From an uncultured Oscillospiraceae bacterium (GTDB lineage: Bacteria; Bacillota; Clostridia; Oscillospirales; Oscillospiraceae), in contig CAAEDD010000013.1 in NCBI GenBank assembly GCA_900754515.1, positions 1-13,865 of the forward strand: a stretch of DNA of 13,865 bases, given 5' to 3'. This document shows positions 6,407 through 13,610 of the stretch, in pieces. Within the stretch, counting starts at the first letter, position 1. Every line of letters starts with the position of its first letter. The notes under the pieces were generated by a model. That model made no database searches, was not told where the DNA came from, and was given only the letters and a program-made list of their open reading frames with translations. The position numbers and the translations under genes were made by a program.

Positions 6407-7545
6407 ATCACCTCACTGTAGCTTCCAAGATAGCTGAACTCCTCGGAGATTGTCTCCATCTCACCCATGAGCTGGATGAACTGGGGAGAGTATACCGAGG
6501 TATCCAGGTCGAAATAGAACATGAACTCAAAATTGCGCTCCGGCATGGGGCGGCTCTCCAGCTTGTTCAGGTTCAGTCCCAGAGCGTAGAAGCGGCTGAG
6601 CACCTTGTAAAGAGAACCGGGGGTGTGAGGCAGCACCATCATAAGGCTGGTGCGGTCGGCCCCGGGATAGATCTCCAGGTCTTTGGAAATGCAGATAAAG
6701 CGGGTGAAATTATTGCCCTTGTCCTGAACGGATTCCTCCAGGCACTCCAGGCCGTAGAGTTTCATGCAGGAGCGGGAGGACAGGGCGGCTACGTCCCCGG
6801 CCTCTGACTCGGCAACGTACTTTGCCGCCACGGCGGTATTTTCACAGGGAATGATCTTCACTCCGCTGAATTTTTGCAGATAGCCCGCGCACTGGTTTAT
6901 GGCCTGCTCGTGGGAGTATATCTCCTTTATGTCCGAGAGTTTGGTGCCCGGCTTTACCAGCAGGTTGTGATCCACCTTCAGGCGTACGCTGCGCACTATG
7001 CGGAAATTGTGGCGCATCATCAGGTCATAGACCTTGTTCACCGAACCGGCGGTGCTGTTTTCCAGAGGTATTACCCCGTAACGACAGAGCCCCTTTTCAA
7101 TTGCGGAGAACACAGCGTCGAAGTTGCTGAAATAAAAAATACTTGGCAGACGGAACAGCTTTTCGCAGGCCAGCTGTGAATAGGCACCCTCAACGCCCTG
7201 ACAGGCCACCGTGGCGTTGGTGGGGAAGAGGGAGGGAGTGTTTTCAATGGCTGATTGTATCTGCGCCGTAAGCTCAGAGCCGGTGCCCAGAATGCGGTGC
7301 TGATAGCTGCGGCTGAGCTCGAAGATAAGGGAATAAAGGGAGACGGTATAGTCCTTAAACTCCTCCGGGCACTTGTCCACAATGTCAAGTAATTTCTCCC
7401 GCTCCCGCTTTGCATCCATCACGCTCTTGCCCATATCCCGCTTGCATTCAGCGATGTGGGCAGCGGTCTCCATGCGCCGGGAAAAGAGCTTCACCAGCTC
7501 ATCGTCGATCTCGTCTATCTGTTTCCTGTAGTCGCTCAGATCCAT
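6403..7545 (-). CDS. pheA: Bifunctional chorismate mutase / prephenate dehydratase (P-protein)
   Basis: This protein commits chorismate to phenylalanine: chorismate to prephenate, then prephenate to phenylpyruvate. At 380 residues it has the usual P-protein length. Residues ~1-85 are an AroQ-class helical chorismate mutase (MDLSDYRKQIDEIDDELVKL, Arg7 and Arg24 in typical places). Residues ~110-287 are prephenate dehydratase, with ENSTAGSV (162-169) and the hallmark TRF at 281-283. Residues ~298-378 are an ACT domain with GSLYKVL (310-316) and ESRP (330-333), the elements that bind phenylalanine for feedback inhibition. The start is 4 bases after the aroC stop, with GAGGT just upstream, so coupling is likely. 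The chorismate mutase may also supply prephenate to TyrA, which is monofunctional here. Confidence 0.96.
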   Translation of the reverse strand: MDLSDYRKQIDEIDDELVKLFSRRMETAAHIAECKRDMGKSVMDAKREREKLLDIVDKCPEEFKDYTVSLYSLIFELSRSYQHRILGTGSELTAQIQSAIENTPSLFPTNATVACQGVEGAYSQLACEKLFRLPSIFYFSNFDAVFSAIEKGLCRYGVIPLENSTAGSVNKVYDLMMRHNFRIVRSVRLKVDHNLLVKPGTKLSDIKEIYSHEQAINQCAGYLQKFSGVKIIPCENTAVAAKYVAESEAGDVAALSSRSCMKLYGLECLEESVQDKGNNFTRFICISKDLEIYPGADRTSLMMVLPHTPGSLYKVLSRFYALGLNLNKLESRPMPERNFEFMFYFDLDTSVYSPQFIQLMGEMETISEEFSYLGSYSEVI

Positions 7546-7549
7546 CTGT

Positions 7550-8620
7550 CTACCTCAATTCCTTTCTGCGCCCCAGCAGGGCATCGTATACGGCTATGGC
7601 GGCGGTGGCCTCCATGCAGGGCACCGCCCGTGGGACAATGCAGGGATCATGGCGCCCCCCCACGATGAGCTTTGCTGCCCTCAGCTCTTTCATATCCACG
7701 CTGTCTTGCTCCATGGCAATGGAGGGGGTGGGCTTTACTGCGGCTCTGAATACCAGGGGCATGCCGTCGGTGATGCCTCCCAGAATGCCGCCGCAGTTGT
7801 TGCTGCGGGTCTTTATCCGGCCGTCCTCTATGACAAAACTGTCGTTATTCCGGCTGCCGGTGAGCTTTGCCGCCTGGAAACCGGCGCCGAACTCTATGCC
7901 CTTTACCGCCGGTATGCCGAAGACTATGGAGGCAATACGGTTTTCCATGCCGCCGAACATGGGATCACCCAGACCGGCGGGAAGGCCCAGCACGGTACAT
8001 TCTATCACACCGCCCAGGGAATCTCCCTGCATCCGGGCCTGTTCAATGGCCTCCTGCATTGCTTTTCCTGCTGCCTCGTCCACGGTGGGGAAGTCCTTCC
8101 CGGCGGTGGAAGACAGAAGGGGGCTCTCGTCGGTCACATTCCCTATGGACTTTATCCGGGATATGACCTCTATGCCCTGGCGTTTGAGTATCTGCAAACA
8201 GATGCCACCGGCAATGCACAGGGGGGCGGTGAGCCGCCCGGAGAAGTGGCCGCCTCCGACGTAATCCTGATAGCCGAAATATTTCACGTCGGCAGTGTAG
8301 TCGGCATGGCCGGGTCGGGGCACGGCAGAGAAAGCGGCATAGTCCTTGGAGCGGGTATCGCCGTTTCTTATTATTGCGGTGAGGGGTGTGCCGCAGGTAT
8401 ATTCCCCCCGGACTCCGGAAAGAAACTCCGGCATGTCCGCCTCTTTACGGGCAGTGGAGTAGGATTTGCGGCCAGGAGCACGGCGCTCCATGAAGGCCTG
8501 GAGTTCCTGAAAATCTATATGTTCCCCAGCTGGTATGCCTTCCAGAGTCATTCCGATAGCCGGGGAATGGGACTGGCCGAAAATGCTAAGATGTATGTTT
8601 TCACCATAAGTGCTGCTCAT
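7550..8620 (-). CDS. aroC: Chorismate synthase
   Basis: This enzyme makes chorismate from 5-enolpyruvylshikimate-3-phosphate by 1,4-elimination of phosphate, using reduced FMN. The 356 residues are typical. Motifs: FGQSHSPAIG (14-23) with catalytic His18, an ERRAPGRK arginine cluster (45-52), RPGHADY (102-108) with catalytic His105, GGGHFSGR (122-129), RSNNCGGILGGITDG, and GRHDPCIVPRAVP near the C-terminus. No flavin reductase domain is fused, so reduced FMN must come from elsewhere. The ATG is in an ATGA overlap with the aroA stop, and AGGAGG lies 6 bases upstream. Confidence 0.97.
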   Translation of the reverse strand: MSSTYGENIHLSIFGQSHSPAIGMTLEGIPAGEHIDFQELQAFMERRAPGRKSYSTARKEADMPEFLSGVRGEYTCGTPLTAIIRNGDTRSKDYAAFSAVPRPGHADYTADVKYFGYQDYVGGGHFSGRLTAPLCIAGGICLQILKRQGIEVISRIKSIGNVTDESPLLSSTAGKDFPTVDEAAGKAMQEAIEQARMQGDSLGGVIECTVLGLPAGLGDPMFGGMENRIASIVFGIPAVKGIEFGAGFQAAKLTGSRNNDSFVIEDGRIKTRSNNCGGILGGITDGMPLVFRAAVKPTPSIAMEQDSVDMKELRAAKLIVGGRHDPCIVPRAVPCMEATAAIAVYDALLGRRKELR

Positions 8621-9879
8621 ATGCCGCCTCCTGTAAGAGCATTGAAATCCTCCCAGAACCGGGGATAGGACTTGTTTACCGCCTGGGCTCCGCTGAGCTC
8701 CACCGGGGCGGTGCAGCCGCAGGCGGCCGTGGCCGCCGCCATGGCAATGCGGTGGTCTCCCCAGGAGTCCACGCTGCCGCCGGAAAGCCGGGATATGCCG
8801 TGAATGACCAAGCCCTCCTCCAGTTCTTCCACCTCACCGCCAAGGGAGCGGATAAGGGAGGCAGTGCTTGAGAGCCGGTCCGACTCCTTAAGCCGCAGCC
8901 GCCCGGCATTTATTATGCGGGTCTCACCCACCGACAGAGCGGCAACTACGCTGAGCACCGGAATAAGGTCGGGGATGGGTTTTGCATCTATAGTGAGGCC
9001 CTGAAGCCGGGAGCGGCGGACAAAGTAGCCGTCTTCCAGCTCCCGGATGTCCGCTCCAAAGGAGCGGAGTATATCCACTGCGGCTTTGTCCCCCTGGTGG
9101 GATGCGGTATTTAATCCGCTTACCTCTATGCCCTGAGAGGACAGAGCCCCCATACACAGGAAAAAGGCGGCGTTGGAGAAGTCACCCTCCACTCGGAGAC
9201 ACCCGGGCAGACGGCTGCGCTGGGAGCCGGGAATGGAGTAGCTATTGTTTTCCTTTGTAAAATTGATATTTGAAAGCCTGAGGGCGTCCTCAGTCATAGT
9301 GATGTAGGCCGCCGATTCGACACTGCCGGTGACGCTGAGCTTGCTGTTCCCGGATACCAGGGGCAGGGCCATGAGCAGCCCGGAGATGTACTGGGAGGAC
9401 ACATTCCCGGGTAATTTATAGTCCCCGGACTCCAGCTTGCCGGAGCAGTAGAGCAGCTCACCCTCCTGTCTCAGCTCCATGCCGTGCTCTTTAAGCTGAG
9501 AGTCCAGAGGAGCCAGGGGCCGCTGAGGCAGCCTGCCCTCCATGTGAAAGACGGCATCGGCCCCAAGGGCTCCGCATACAGGCAAGAGAAAACGCAGGGT
9601 GCTGCCGCTCTCCCCACAGTACAGATGACACAGGCCGTCGGGAACTTTAATTATAGGATGCACATGAAGGCTGCTCTCATCCTCTCCAAGGATAATGTCT
9701 GATCCAAGGGCATTCAGGCAGACTATGGTGGCCTTTATATCCGCAGAAAGCCCGTCACAGCGGATGAGAGCCTCCCTCTCACCCAGAGCGGCGCAGATGA
9801 GAAGCCTGTGGGCCTGGGACTTGGAGGCAGGTATTTTTACCTGTCCGAAGCGCTCACCGGGACTTAGGGTGACGTTCAT
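8617..9879 (-). CDS. aroA: 3-phosphoshikimate 1-carboxyvinyltransferase (EPSP synthase)
   Basis: This enzyme joins PEP to shikimate-3-phosphate to form EPSP, the glyphosate-sensitive step in most organisms. The 420 residues from ATG 9879 match the family. Motifs: ASKSQAHR (18-25) with Lys20 and Arg25, the PEP loop GESGSTLRF (89-97), SSQYISGLLM (161-170), catalytic Asp304 in PIPDLIPV, KESDR (331-335) and GDHRIAMA (374-381). The PEP loop keeps the small glycine but differs from the E. coli sequence after it, so glyphosate response cannot be predicted. The frame stays open far upstream, but that part lies inside aroB in another frame. The ATG at 9879 overlaps the aroB stop (ATGA) with GGAGG 9 bases upstream and begins the conserved domain. 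Confidence 0.96.
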   Translation of the reverse strand: MNVTLSPGERFGQVKIPASKSQAHRLLICAALGEREALIRCDGLSADIKATIVCLNALGSDIILGEDESSLHVHPIIKVPDGLCHLYCGESGSTLRFLLPVCGALGADAVFHMEGRLPQRPLAPLDSQLKEHGMELRQEGELLYCSGKLESGDYKLPGNVSSQYISGLLMALPLVSGNSKLSVTGSVESAAYITMTEDALRLSNINFTKENNSYSIPGSQRSRLPGCLRVEGDFSNAAFFLCMGALSSQGIEVSGLNTASHQGDKAAVDILRSFGADIRELEDGYFVRRSRLQGLTIDAKPIPDLIPVLSVVAALSVGETRIINAGRLRLKESDRLSSTASLIRSLGGEVEELEEGLVIHGISRLSGGSVDSWGDHRIAMAAATAACGCTAPVELSGAQAVNKSYPRFWEDFNALTGGGI

Positions 9880-10937
9880 AGTCCTATACCTCCAGCTTTC
9901 ATCCAGTCTCTCACATCTTCCATGGCCACGGCTACGATGCGACAGCGGCCTATTTCCTCCGGCACTATAAAGTGCATAAAACCTCCGGTAAATTTCTTGT
10001 CCAGCAGGGAGGCGGAATACATGTCCTCCAGGCCGTAGGGGCAGTCTGTAGGCAGCCTGTACTGTTTCAGGAGCGCCAGCAGCTCTTCCAGGGCATCCCG
10101 GGAGCAAAAGCCTTTGGCCACGGCGGCACGGGTGATGGCCGCCATGCCTATGGCCACGGCCTGACCGTGTAGTACGGTAAAACGGCTGCAGGCTTCCACG
10201 GCGTGGCCAAAGCTGTGACCCAGGTTCAGCAGCTGCCTCAGACCCCGGTCGTATTCGTCCTGAGCCACGATGTCCCGCTTCATCTCCACGCAGGTGCATA
10301 TGACCTTCTCCAGCTGCCGGGAGACGGGCAGAGCTTTCAGCTCGTCAAAGAAATCCCGGCTGCCCAGTACGGCATACTTTATGACCTCGGCGCAGCCGCA
10401 GGCAAATTCCTCTTCCGGCAAGGTGCTTAAAAGGTCCGGATCACAGATGACCAGGGCGGGCTGATAGAAGCTGCCCACCTGATTCTTGCCGCCGGGCAGA
10501 TCCACGGCGGTCTTTCCTCCCACAGAGGAGTCCACCGCCGCCAACAGGGTAGTGGGCACCTGCACGAAATTCATGCCCCGTTGATAGGTGGAGGCGGCAA
10601 AACCGGTGATGTCCCCGGTGACGCCACCGCCCAGTGCTACCAGCGCATCACTGCGGCCCAGGTGGTTTTGGGATAGAAACTCCAGTATACGGGCATAGTT
10701 CTCCAGGGTCTTGGATTGCTCTCCATGGGGCAGGACAAAGACCTCAGCCTCCATTCCGGCAGCTTCCAGGGAGTTTTTCAGCCTCTCACCATAGAGAGGG
10801 AAAACTATATCACCGGAGATGATAACGGCCTTTTTCGAGCCGGTGGCCGCCTTTATAAGCTCGCCGCTCTTGTCCAGAAGCCCACGCTCAACCAGCACGT
10901 CATATTCTCTGGATGCGGATATGTGCACCTTTTTCAA
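9876..10937 (-). CDS. aroB: 3-dehydroquinate synthase
   Basis: This enzyme cyclises DAHP to 3-dehydroquinate with NAD+ and a divalent metal, step 2 of the pathway. The 353 residues are standard length. GGGVTGD (103-109) is the NAD loop and PTTLLAAVDSSVGGKTAVD (128-146) is the substrate-binding signature. The metal ligands are visible as Glu184 (in AEVIKYA), His241 (in GHSFGHA) and His257 (in VLHG). The start codon is TTG at 10937, forming a TTGA overlap with the tyrA stop, with GAGGTG 8 bases upstream. An in-frame GTG three codons later is a weaker option because it would trim the first strand. Confidence 0.95.
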   Translation of the reverse strand: MKKVHISASREYDVLVERGLLDKSGELIKAATGSKKAVIISGDIVFPLYGERLKNSLEAAGMEAEVFVLPHGEQSKTLENYARILEFLSQNHLGRSDALVALGGGVTGDITGFAASTYQRGMNFVQVPTTLLAAVDSSVGGKTAVDLPGGKNQVGSFYQPALVICDPDLLSTLPEEEFACGCAEVIKYAVLGSRDFFDELKALPVSRQLEKVICTCVEMKRDIVAQDEYDRGLRQLLNLGHSFGHAVEACSRFTVLHGQAVAIGMAAITRAAVAKGFCSRDALEELLALLKQYRLPTDCPYGLEDMYSASLLDKKFTGGFMHFIVPEEIGRCRIVAVAMEDVRDWMKAGGIGL

Positions 10938-11767
10938 CGCCCGTCCACCTCTTCCTTCAGCCTGCGGCCTTCGTCCAGCAGCCGGATCAGCTCAGGCATG
11001 TCGTTATTTGTCATGGCGTCCCGGTACTGGGTGAGGCTGTTTATAAACAGGTCCAGCTCATTAAGTAAAAAGTCCTTGTTCTCCATGAACAGCTCCGCCC
11101 ACATGGGGGCGTTGAGCCAGGCAACTCTGGTCAGGTCTTTGTAGCTGCCTGCGGAAAAGCCCTTATGAATCCTGGCGGTAGGGCTTTTAATGTATGCGTT
11201 GGAGACCACATGGGCCATCTGGGAGGTGAAGGCTATCATCTGGTCGTGCTTTTCCGCTGTGGTGACGGATATTCTGCCGAAACCTGCGGGGGCCAAAAGC
11301 TCCTTGACCCGGCCCAGCAGCTCAATATCGTCATAGCGGGGGGGCACGATGACCATGGGGGCACCTTTATACATAGTGCCCTTGGCGTACTTGAAGCCGG
11401 AGTTATGGGTGCCGGCCATGGGGTGAGCGCCAATGTAAGTGAAGCCATCCCGCTCCGCAATGGGGAAGCAGGCGGAGCACACCACACGCTTGGTGCCGCA
11501 GCAATCCATTACCAGAGGCTTCCGGCCGAAATGAGGGCCCATTTTATCTATATAGTCAATGGCAGCCTGGGGGTAGAGCGTGACCAGAATGAGGTCGCAG
11601 TCACCGGCGTTTTCCTCCGTCAGCTCTCCGTCCACGGCACCGCTGAGCATAGCAAAATCCAGTACCGAGCGGGTGCGGTTCCAGGCCAAAACCTGATGGC
11701 CATCGTTGTGGTAGGCCCAGGCGAAGGAGCCGCCTATGAGCCCCAGACCGACTATACCAACTTTCAT
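10934..11767 (-). CDS. tyrA: Prephenate dehydrogenase
   Basis: This enzyme carries out oxidative decarboxylation of prephenate (or arogenate) toward tyrosine. The 277-residue protein has the NAD fold GLGLIGGS (7-14), GAHPMAGTHNSGF (113-125) with His115, and the helical domain motif SQMAHVVSNAY with His186. There is no chorismate mutase domain and no C-terminal ACT domain, so feedback control is not visible in this protein. Substrate choice (prephenate or arogenate) cannot be told from sequence. The ATG shares one base with the aroF stop (TGATG), a classic coupling arrangement. Confidence 0.93.
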   Translation of the reverse strand: MKVGIVGLGLIGGSFAWAYHNDGHQVLAWNRTRSVLDFAMLSGAVDGELTEENAGDCDLILVTLYPQAAIDYIDKMGPHFGRKPLVMDCCGTKRVVCSACFPIAERDGFTYIGAHPMAGTHNSGFKYAKGTMYKGAPMVIVPPRYDDIELLGRVKELLAPAGFGRISVTTAEKHDQMIAFTSQMAHVVSNAYIKSPTARIHKGFSAGSYKDLTRVAWLNAPMWAELFMENKDFLLNELDLFINSLTQYRDAMTNNDMPELIRLLDEGRRLKEEVDGR

Positions 11768-12768
11768 CAGGCTATGGCCTCCCTTACCTTGCGCACTTTT
11801 TCAGCCAGTTTTGCATATTCCTCCGGACGCAGGGACTGGGCTCCATCGCACAGGGCGTGGATGGGGTCGTTATGGACCTCAATTATCAGGCCGTCAGCCC
11901 CGGCGGCAGTCCCCGCCAGAGCACAGGGGGGCACAATCTTTGCAATGCCGGTGGCGTGGCTGGGATCTACTATTACGGGCAGATGAGACAGCTCATGGAG
12001 CATGGGTACGGCGGAGATATCCAGGGTATTTCTGGTGTAATCGCTGTAGGTACGTATGCCCCGCTCACAGAGAACCACCTGTTCGTTGCCGCTGGCCATG
12101 ATGTATTCGGCGCTCATAAGCAGTTCCTTAAGAGTGTTGGCAAGGCCACGTTTAAGGAGTATGGGCTTATTGATTTTGCCCAGTTCCCGGAGCAGGTCGA
12201 AATTCTGCATGTTCCGGGCTCCTACCTGGAGCATGTCCACATCCTCAAAAAGAGGCAGATCGGCCACGCTCATTATCTCGGTGACAAAGGGCAGACCGGT
12301 CTCCTGCCGGGCAACCTTCAAAAGTTCCAGGCCGGTGGCTTTGAGGCCGGGGAAATCATAGGGGGAAGTACGGGGCTTGAAGGCTCCGCCCCGGAGTATC
12401 TGGGCTCCGGCGGCCTTCACCGCCTTGGCTACGGCGACTATCTGCTCCTCACTCTCCACGGAGCAGGGGCCGGCTATCATGACAAAGTGACCTCCGCCGA
12501 TCTTTACGCCCTGGCAGTCCACCACCATATCCTCAGGATGGAACTTACGGTTGCAGCATTTGAAGGGCTCTGTGACACGCTTCACGGCGTCCACTATCTC
12601 AAGACTCCCTACAAGATCCATGTCCACACAGCTGGTGTCGCCTATAAGGCCCAGGACGGTCTGATAGGCTCCCACGGAAATGTGGATCTGCAGCCCCAGA
12701 TTTTTCAGCCAGCTTATCAGCTGGTCACGTTTGTCGTCGCTTACACCGTGTTTAAGTACAACTATCAT
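11767..12768 (-). CDS. aroF: DAHP synthase, type I-beta with N-terminal regulatory domain
   Basis: This enzyme condenses PEP and erythrose-4-phosphate into DAHP, the entry step of the pathway. The 333 residues divide into an N-terminal ferredoxin-like domain (~1-70, MIVVLKHGVS...) and a TIM-barrel catalytic domain. Catalytic-site features: MIAGPCSVES (97-106) with metal ligand Cys102, RGGAFKPRTSPY (126-137) with Lys131, KRG (206-208), His271, Glu297 and Asp308. In Thermotoga maritima the same N-domain confers inhibition by Tyr and Phe; similar control is inferred here. The ATG follows GGAGG with an 8-base spacer. It is the first structural gene, 66 bases after the attenuator terminator. The symbol aroF follows usage for this family (the B. 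subtilis counterpart is called aroA). Confidence 0.95.
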   Translation of the reverse strand: MIVVLKHGVSDDKRDQLISWLKNLGLQIHISVGAYQTVLGLIGDTSCVDMDLVGSLEIVDAVKRVTEPFKCCNRKFHPEDMVVDCQGVKIGGGHFVMIAGPCSVESEEQIVAVAKAVKAAGAQILRGGAFKPRTSPYDFPGLKATGLELLKVARQETGLPFVTEIMSVADLPLFEDVDMLQVGARNMQNFDLLRELGKINKPILLKRGLANTLKELLMSAEYIMASGNEQVVLCERGIRTYSDYTRNTLDISAVPMLHELSHLPVIVDPSHATGIAKIVPPCALAGTAAGADGLIIEVHNDPIHALCDGAQSLRPEEYAKLAEKVRKVREAIA

Positions 12769-12833
12769 TTTTCCGTCCTCCGTTTATTGATACTTTCAAT
12801 GTTTTTCCGGCCGCCTGTTCATAGCCGGGGAAT

Positions 12834-12868
12834 AAAAAAATGCTGCTCAGGCGTAACCTGTGCAGCAT
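12834..12868 (-). terminator. Attenuator terminator in front of aroF
   Basis: On the - strand, ATGCTGCACAGG (12868-12857) pairs with CCTGAGCAGCAT (12851-12840) around the loop TTACG, with a single central A-A mismatch. A run of seven T residues (12840-12834) follows directly. This is a strong intrinsic terminator placed between the leader peptide and aroF, so the default for transcripts that form it is to stop before the operon. Confidence 0.9.
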
Positions 12869-12887
12869 CATAAGCAATTTTTAACAG

Positions 12888-12962
12888 CTTCTTTTTTGCA
12901 CCACAAATTACCCTTACCTCAACTTGGCGGTAAAGTAGTAATAATATGCTGCAAAAGCGAAG
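12888..12962 (-). promoter_or_regulatory. Alternative-pairing segments of the Phe/Tyr attenuator
   Basis: Segment 1, CTTCGCTTTTGCA (12962-12950), lies in leader codons 3-8 and can pair with segment 2, TGCAAAAAAGAAG (12900-12888), at 11 of 13 positions. TGTGGTGCA (12905-12897), overlapping segment 2, can instead pair with TGCTGCACA of the terminator 5' arm at 7 of 9 positions. A ribosome stalled on the Tyr codons would cover segment 1 and free segment 2 to block the terminator. A ribosome at the stop codon would cover segment 2. A further 7-bp option is GCAGCAT (leader codons 7-9) with the terminator arm ATGCTGC. All pairings were found by eye without energy calculation. Confidence 0.5.
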
Positions 12963-12970
12963 TTCTTCAT
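12914..12970 (-). CDS. Phe/Tyr leader peptide of the aromatic operon
   Basis: The 18-codon frame MKNFAFAAYYYYFTAKLR has three Phe and four consecutive Tyr codons plus a following Phe, and no Trp. GAGGAG (12986-12981) lies 10 bases before the ATG, and the stop is TAA at 12916-12914. It begins about 30 bases after the predicted transcription start, and an intrinsic terminator begins 45 bases beyond its stop. This is the layout of leader peptides such as PheL and TrpL. Its role would be to sense charged tRNA-Tyr and tRNA-Phe: slow translation at the aromatic codons would prevent terminator formation and let polymerase proceed into aroF. The residue content matches the end products of the downstream genes, which makes chance unlikely. 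No homology is claimed; the peptide itself probably has no function. Confidence 0.87.
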   Translation of the reverse strand: MKNFAFAAYYYYFTAKLR

Positions 12971-13006
12971 TAAGAGAAAGCTCCTCAAGATATGATTACA
13001 GGGATA

Positions 13007-13035
13007 AATATAAACCTGAAATTTCGCTCTGTCAA
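13007..13035 (-). promoter_or_regulatory. Promoter of the aromatic amino acid operon
   Basis: TTGACA (13035-13030) is the exact -35 consensus and TATATT (13012-13007) is a five-of-six -10, with a 17-base spacer. Transcription would begin near 13000. The -35 contains the TGA stop codon of the lipoprotein gene upstream. Such a strong promoter fits a unit whose output is set mainly by the attenuator downstream. No operator-like inverted repeat is evident. Confidence 0.85.
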
Positions 13036-13508
13036 GAGTTTTTCTCTGGTTCTCTGTCGGAAAAACGCTGGGTGGAAGGACTTTGCACCGGCTCAAAGAC
13101 CATCCAGTGCCCATCCATATCCACCTCCAGCGCTCCGTTGTCTCCATACTGGTAGCCATAGGGGGCACCGAAATTGGACTGTCCATCCCTGGATGGAATC
13201 AGATTTCTCTCCACACTGCTGGTAATACTGCCGTCCATCATGCCGCAGCGTCCGTCTCTGTCGCTCTCCCGGCCGTTGCAGCAGTAGAGCTGCCCGTCAA
13301 TCATCATGAGCAAAACGGTGGGTTCAAGATCCTCCGAGAGGTGGGAAAACTGGGCGTCTACCACAGTTCCGGAAGTGCGGGAGGAGCTGGCATAAACACC
13401 GGAAAAAGAAGCAAAGAGGCCAGGTTGAGGCAGCGCCGCATTTATACTGCAGGCCGCCAGACTGAAAGCAAAATATATCATCACGGCAAGAACCAGAAGC
13501 TTCATCAT
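13032..13508 (-). CDS. Putative small lipoprotein of unknown function
   Basis: A 158-residue protein that begins with a short hydrophobic signal (MMKLLVLAVMIYFAFSLAAC) ending in the lipobox LAAC, so Cys20 would be lipidated and the protein anchored outside the membrane. The mature part is polar, with a YCCNGRESDRDGRC cysteine cluster near its middle and a GHWMVFEPV strand near the end. I recognise no family. Two ATG codons stand in tandem (13508 and 13505) behind GGGGGG, either usable. The frame stays open to 13694, but that part is the reverse complement of the tRNA-Leu gene and is not real. The stop overlaps the -35 box of the aro promoter, and no terminator is seen between them, so some transcripts may continue into the leader. 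Confidence 0.68.
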   Translation of the reverse strand: MMKLLVLAVMIYFAFSLAACSINAALPQPGLFASFSGVYASSSRTSGTVVDAQFSHLSEDLEPTVLLMMIDGQLYCCNGRESDRDGRCGMMDGSITSSVERNLIPSRDGQSNFGAPYGYQYGDNGALEVDMDGHWMVFEPVQSPSTQRFSDREPEKNS

Positions 13509-13529
13509 AGGGACCCCCCATTTCCACGT

Positions 13530-13558
13530 TATGTAAATATGACGAAATGGGCTGGCAA
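13530..13558 (-). promoter_or_regulatory. Possible promoter of the lipoprotein gene
   Basis: TTGCCA (13558-13553) and TACATA (13535-13530) are 17 bases apart, four-of-six matches or better to each consensus. Transcription would begin near 13523, leaving a very short leader before the G-rich ribosome binding site. Moderate evidence only. Confidence 0.35.
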
Positions 13559-13570
13559 AAAGTTCCGCTC

Positions 13571-13599
13571 TTGACTTATTTATGCGTCGGTGATAAATT
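13571..13599 (+). promoter_or_regulatory. Promoter of tRNA-Leu
   Basis: TTGACT (13571-13576) and TAAATT (13594-13599) are separated by 17 bases, placing the transcription start about 5 bases before the mature tRNA 5' end at 13611. It is back to back with the possible lipoprotein promoter. Confidence 0.55.
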
Positions 13600-13610
13600 G
13601 TAATAAATAT

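Noticed and set aside
7649..8668. Long open frame on the + strand (339 codons) opposite aroC
   Set aside because: It is antisense to a complete chorismate synthase, has low-complexity composition and no recognisable domain; long shadow frames are expected opposite GC-rich coding DNA. The same holds for + frames opposite aroF (11857-12873), the VWA gene (3280-4302) and aroE-aroK (5768-6385).
9880..10299. 420-base upstream extension of the aroA frame
   Set aside because: It lies inside aroB in another frame, with no EPSP synthase similarity; the ATG at 9879 has a strong ribosome binding site and begins the conserved domain.
12769..13000. T-box riboswitch or TRAP-type control of the aro operon
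   Set aside because: I see no T-box consensus (AGGGTGGNACCGCG-like) and no array of GAG/TAG triplets. The leader-peptide attenuator explains the region.
12989..13186. Longer frame (90 codons from 13186) that ends in the leader peptide
   Set aside because: Its upstream part overlaps the lipoprotein gene in another frame and precedes the promoter. Only the last 18 codons, with their own ribosome binding site, are supported.
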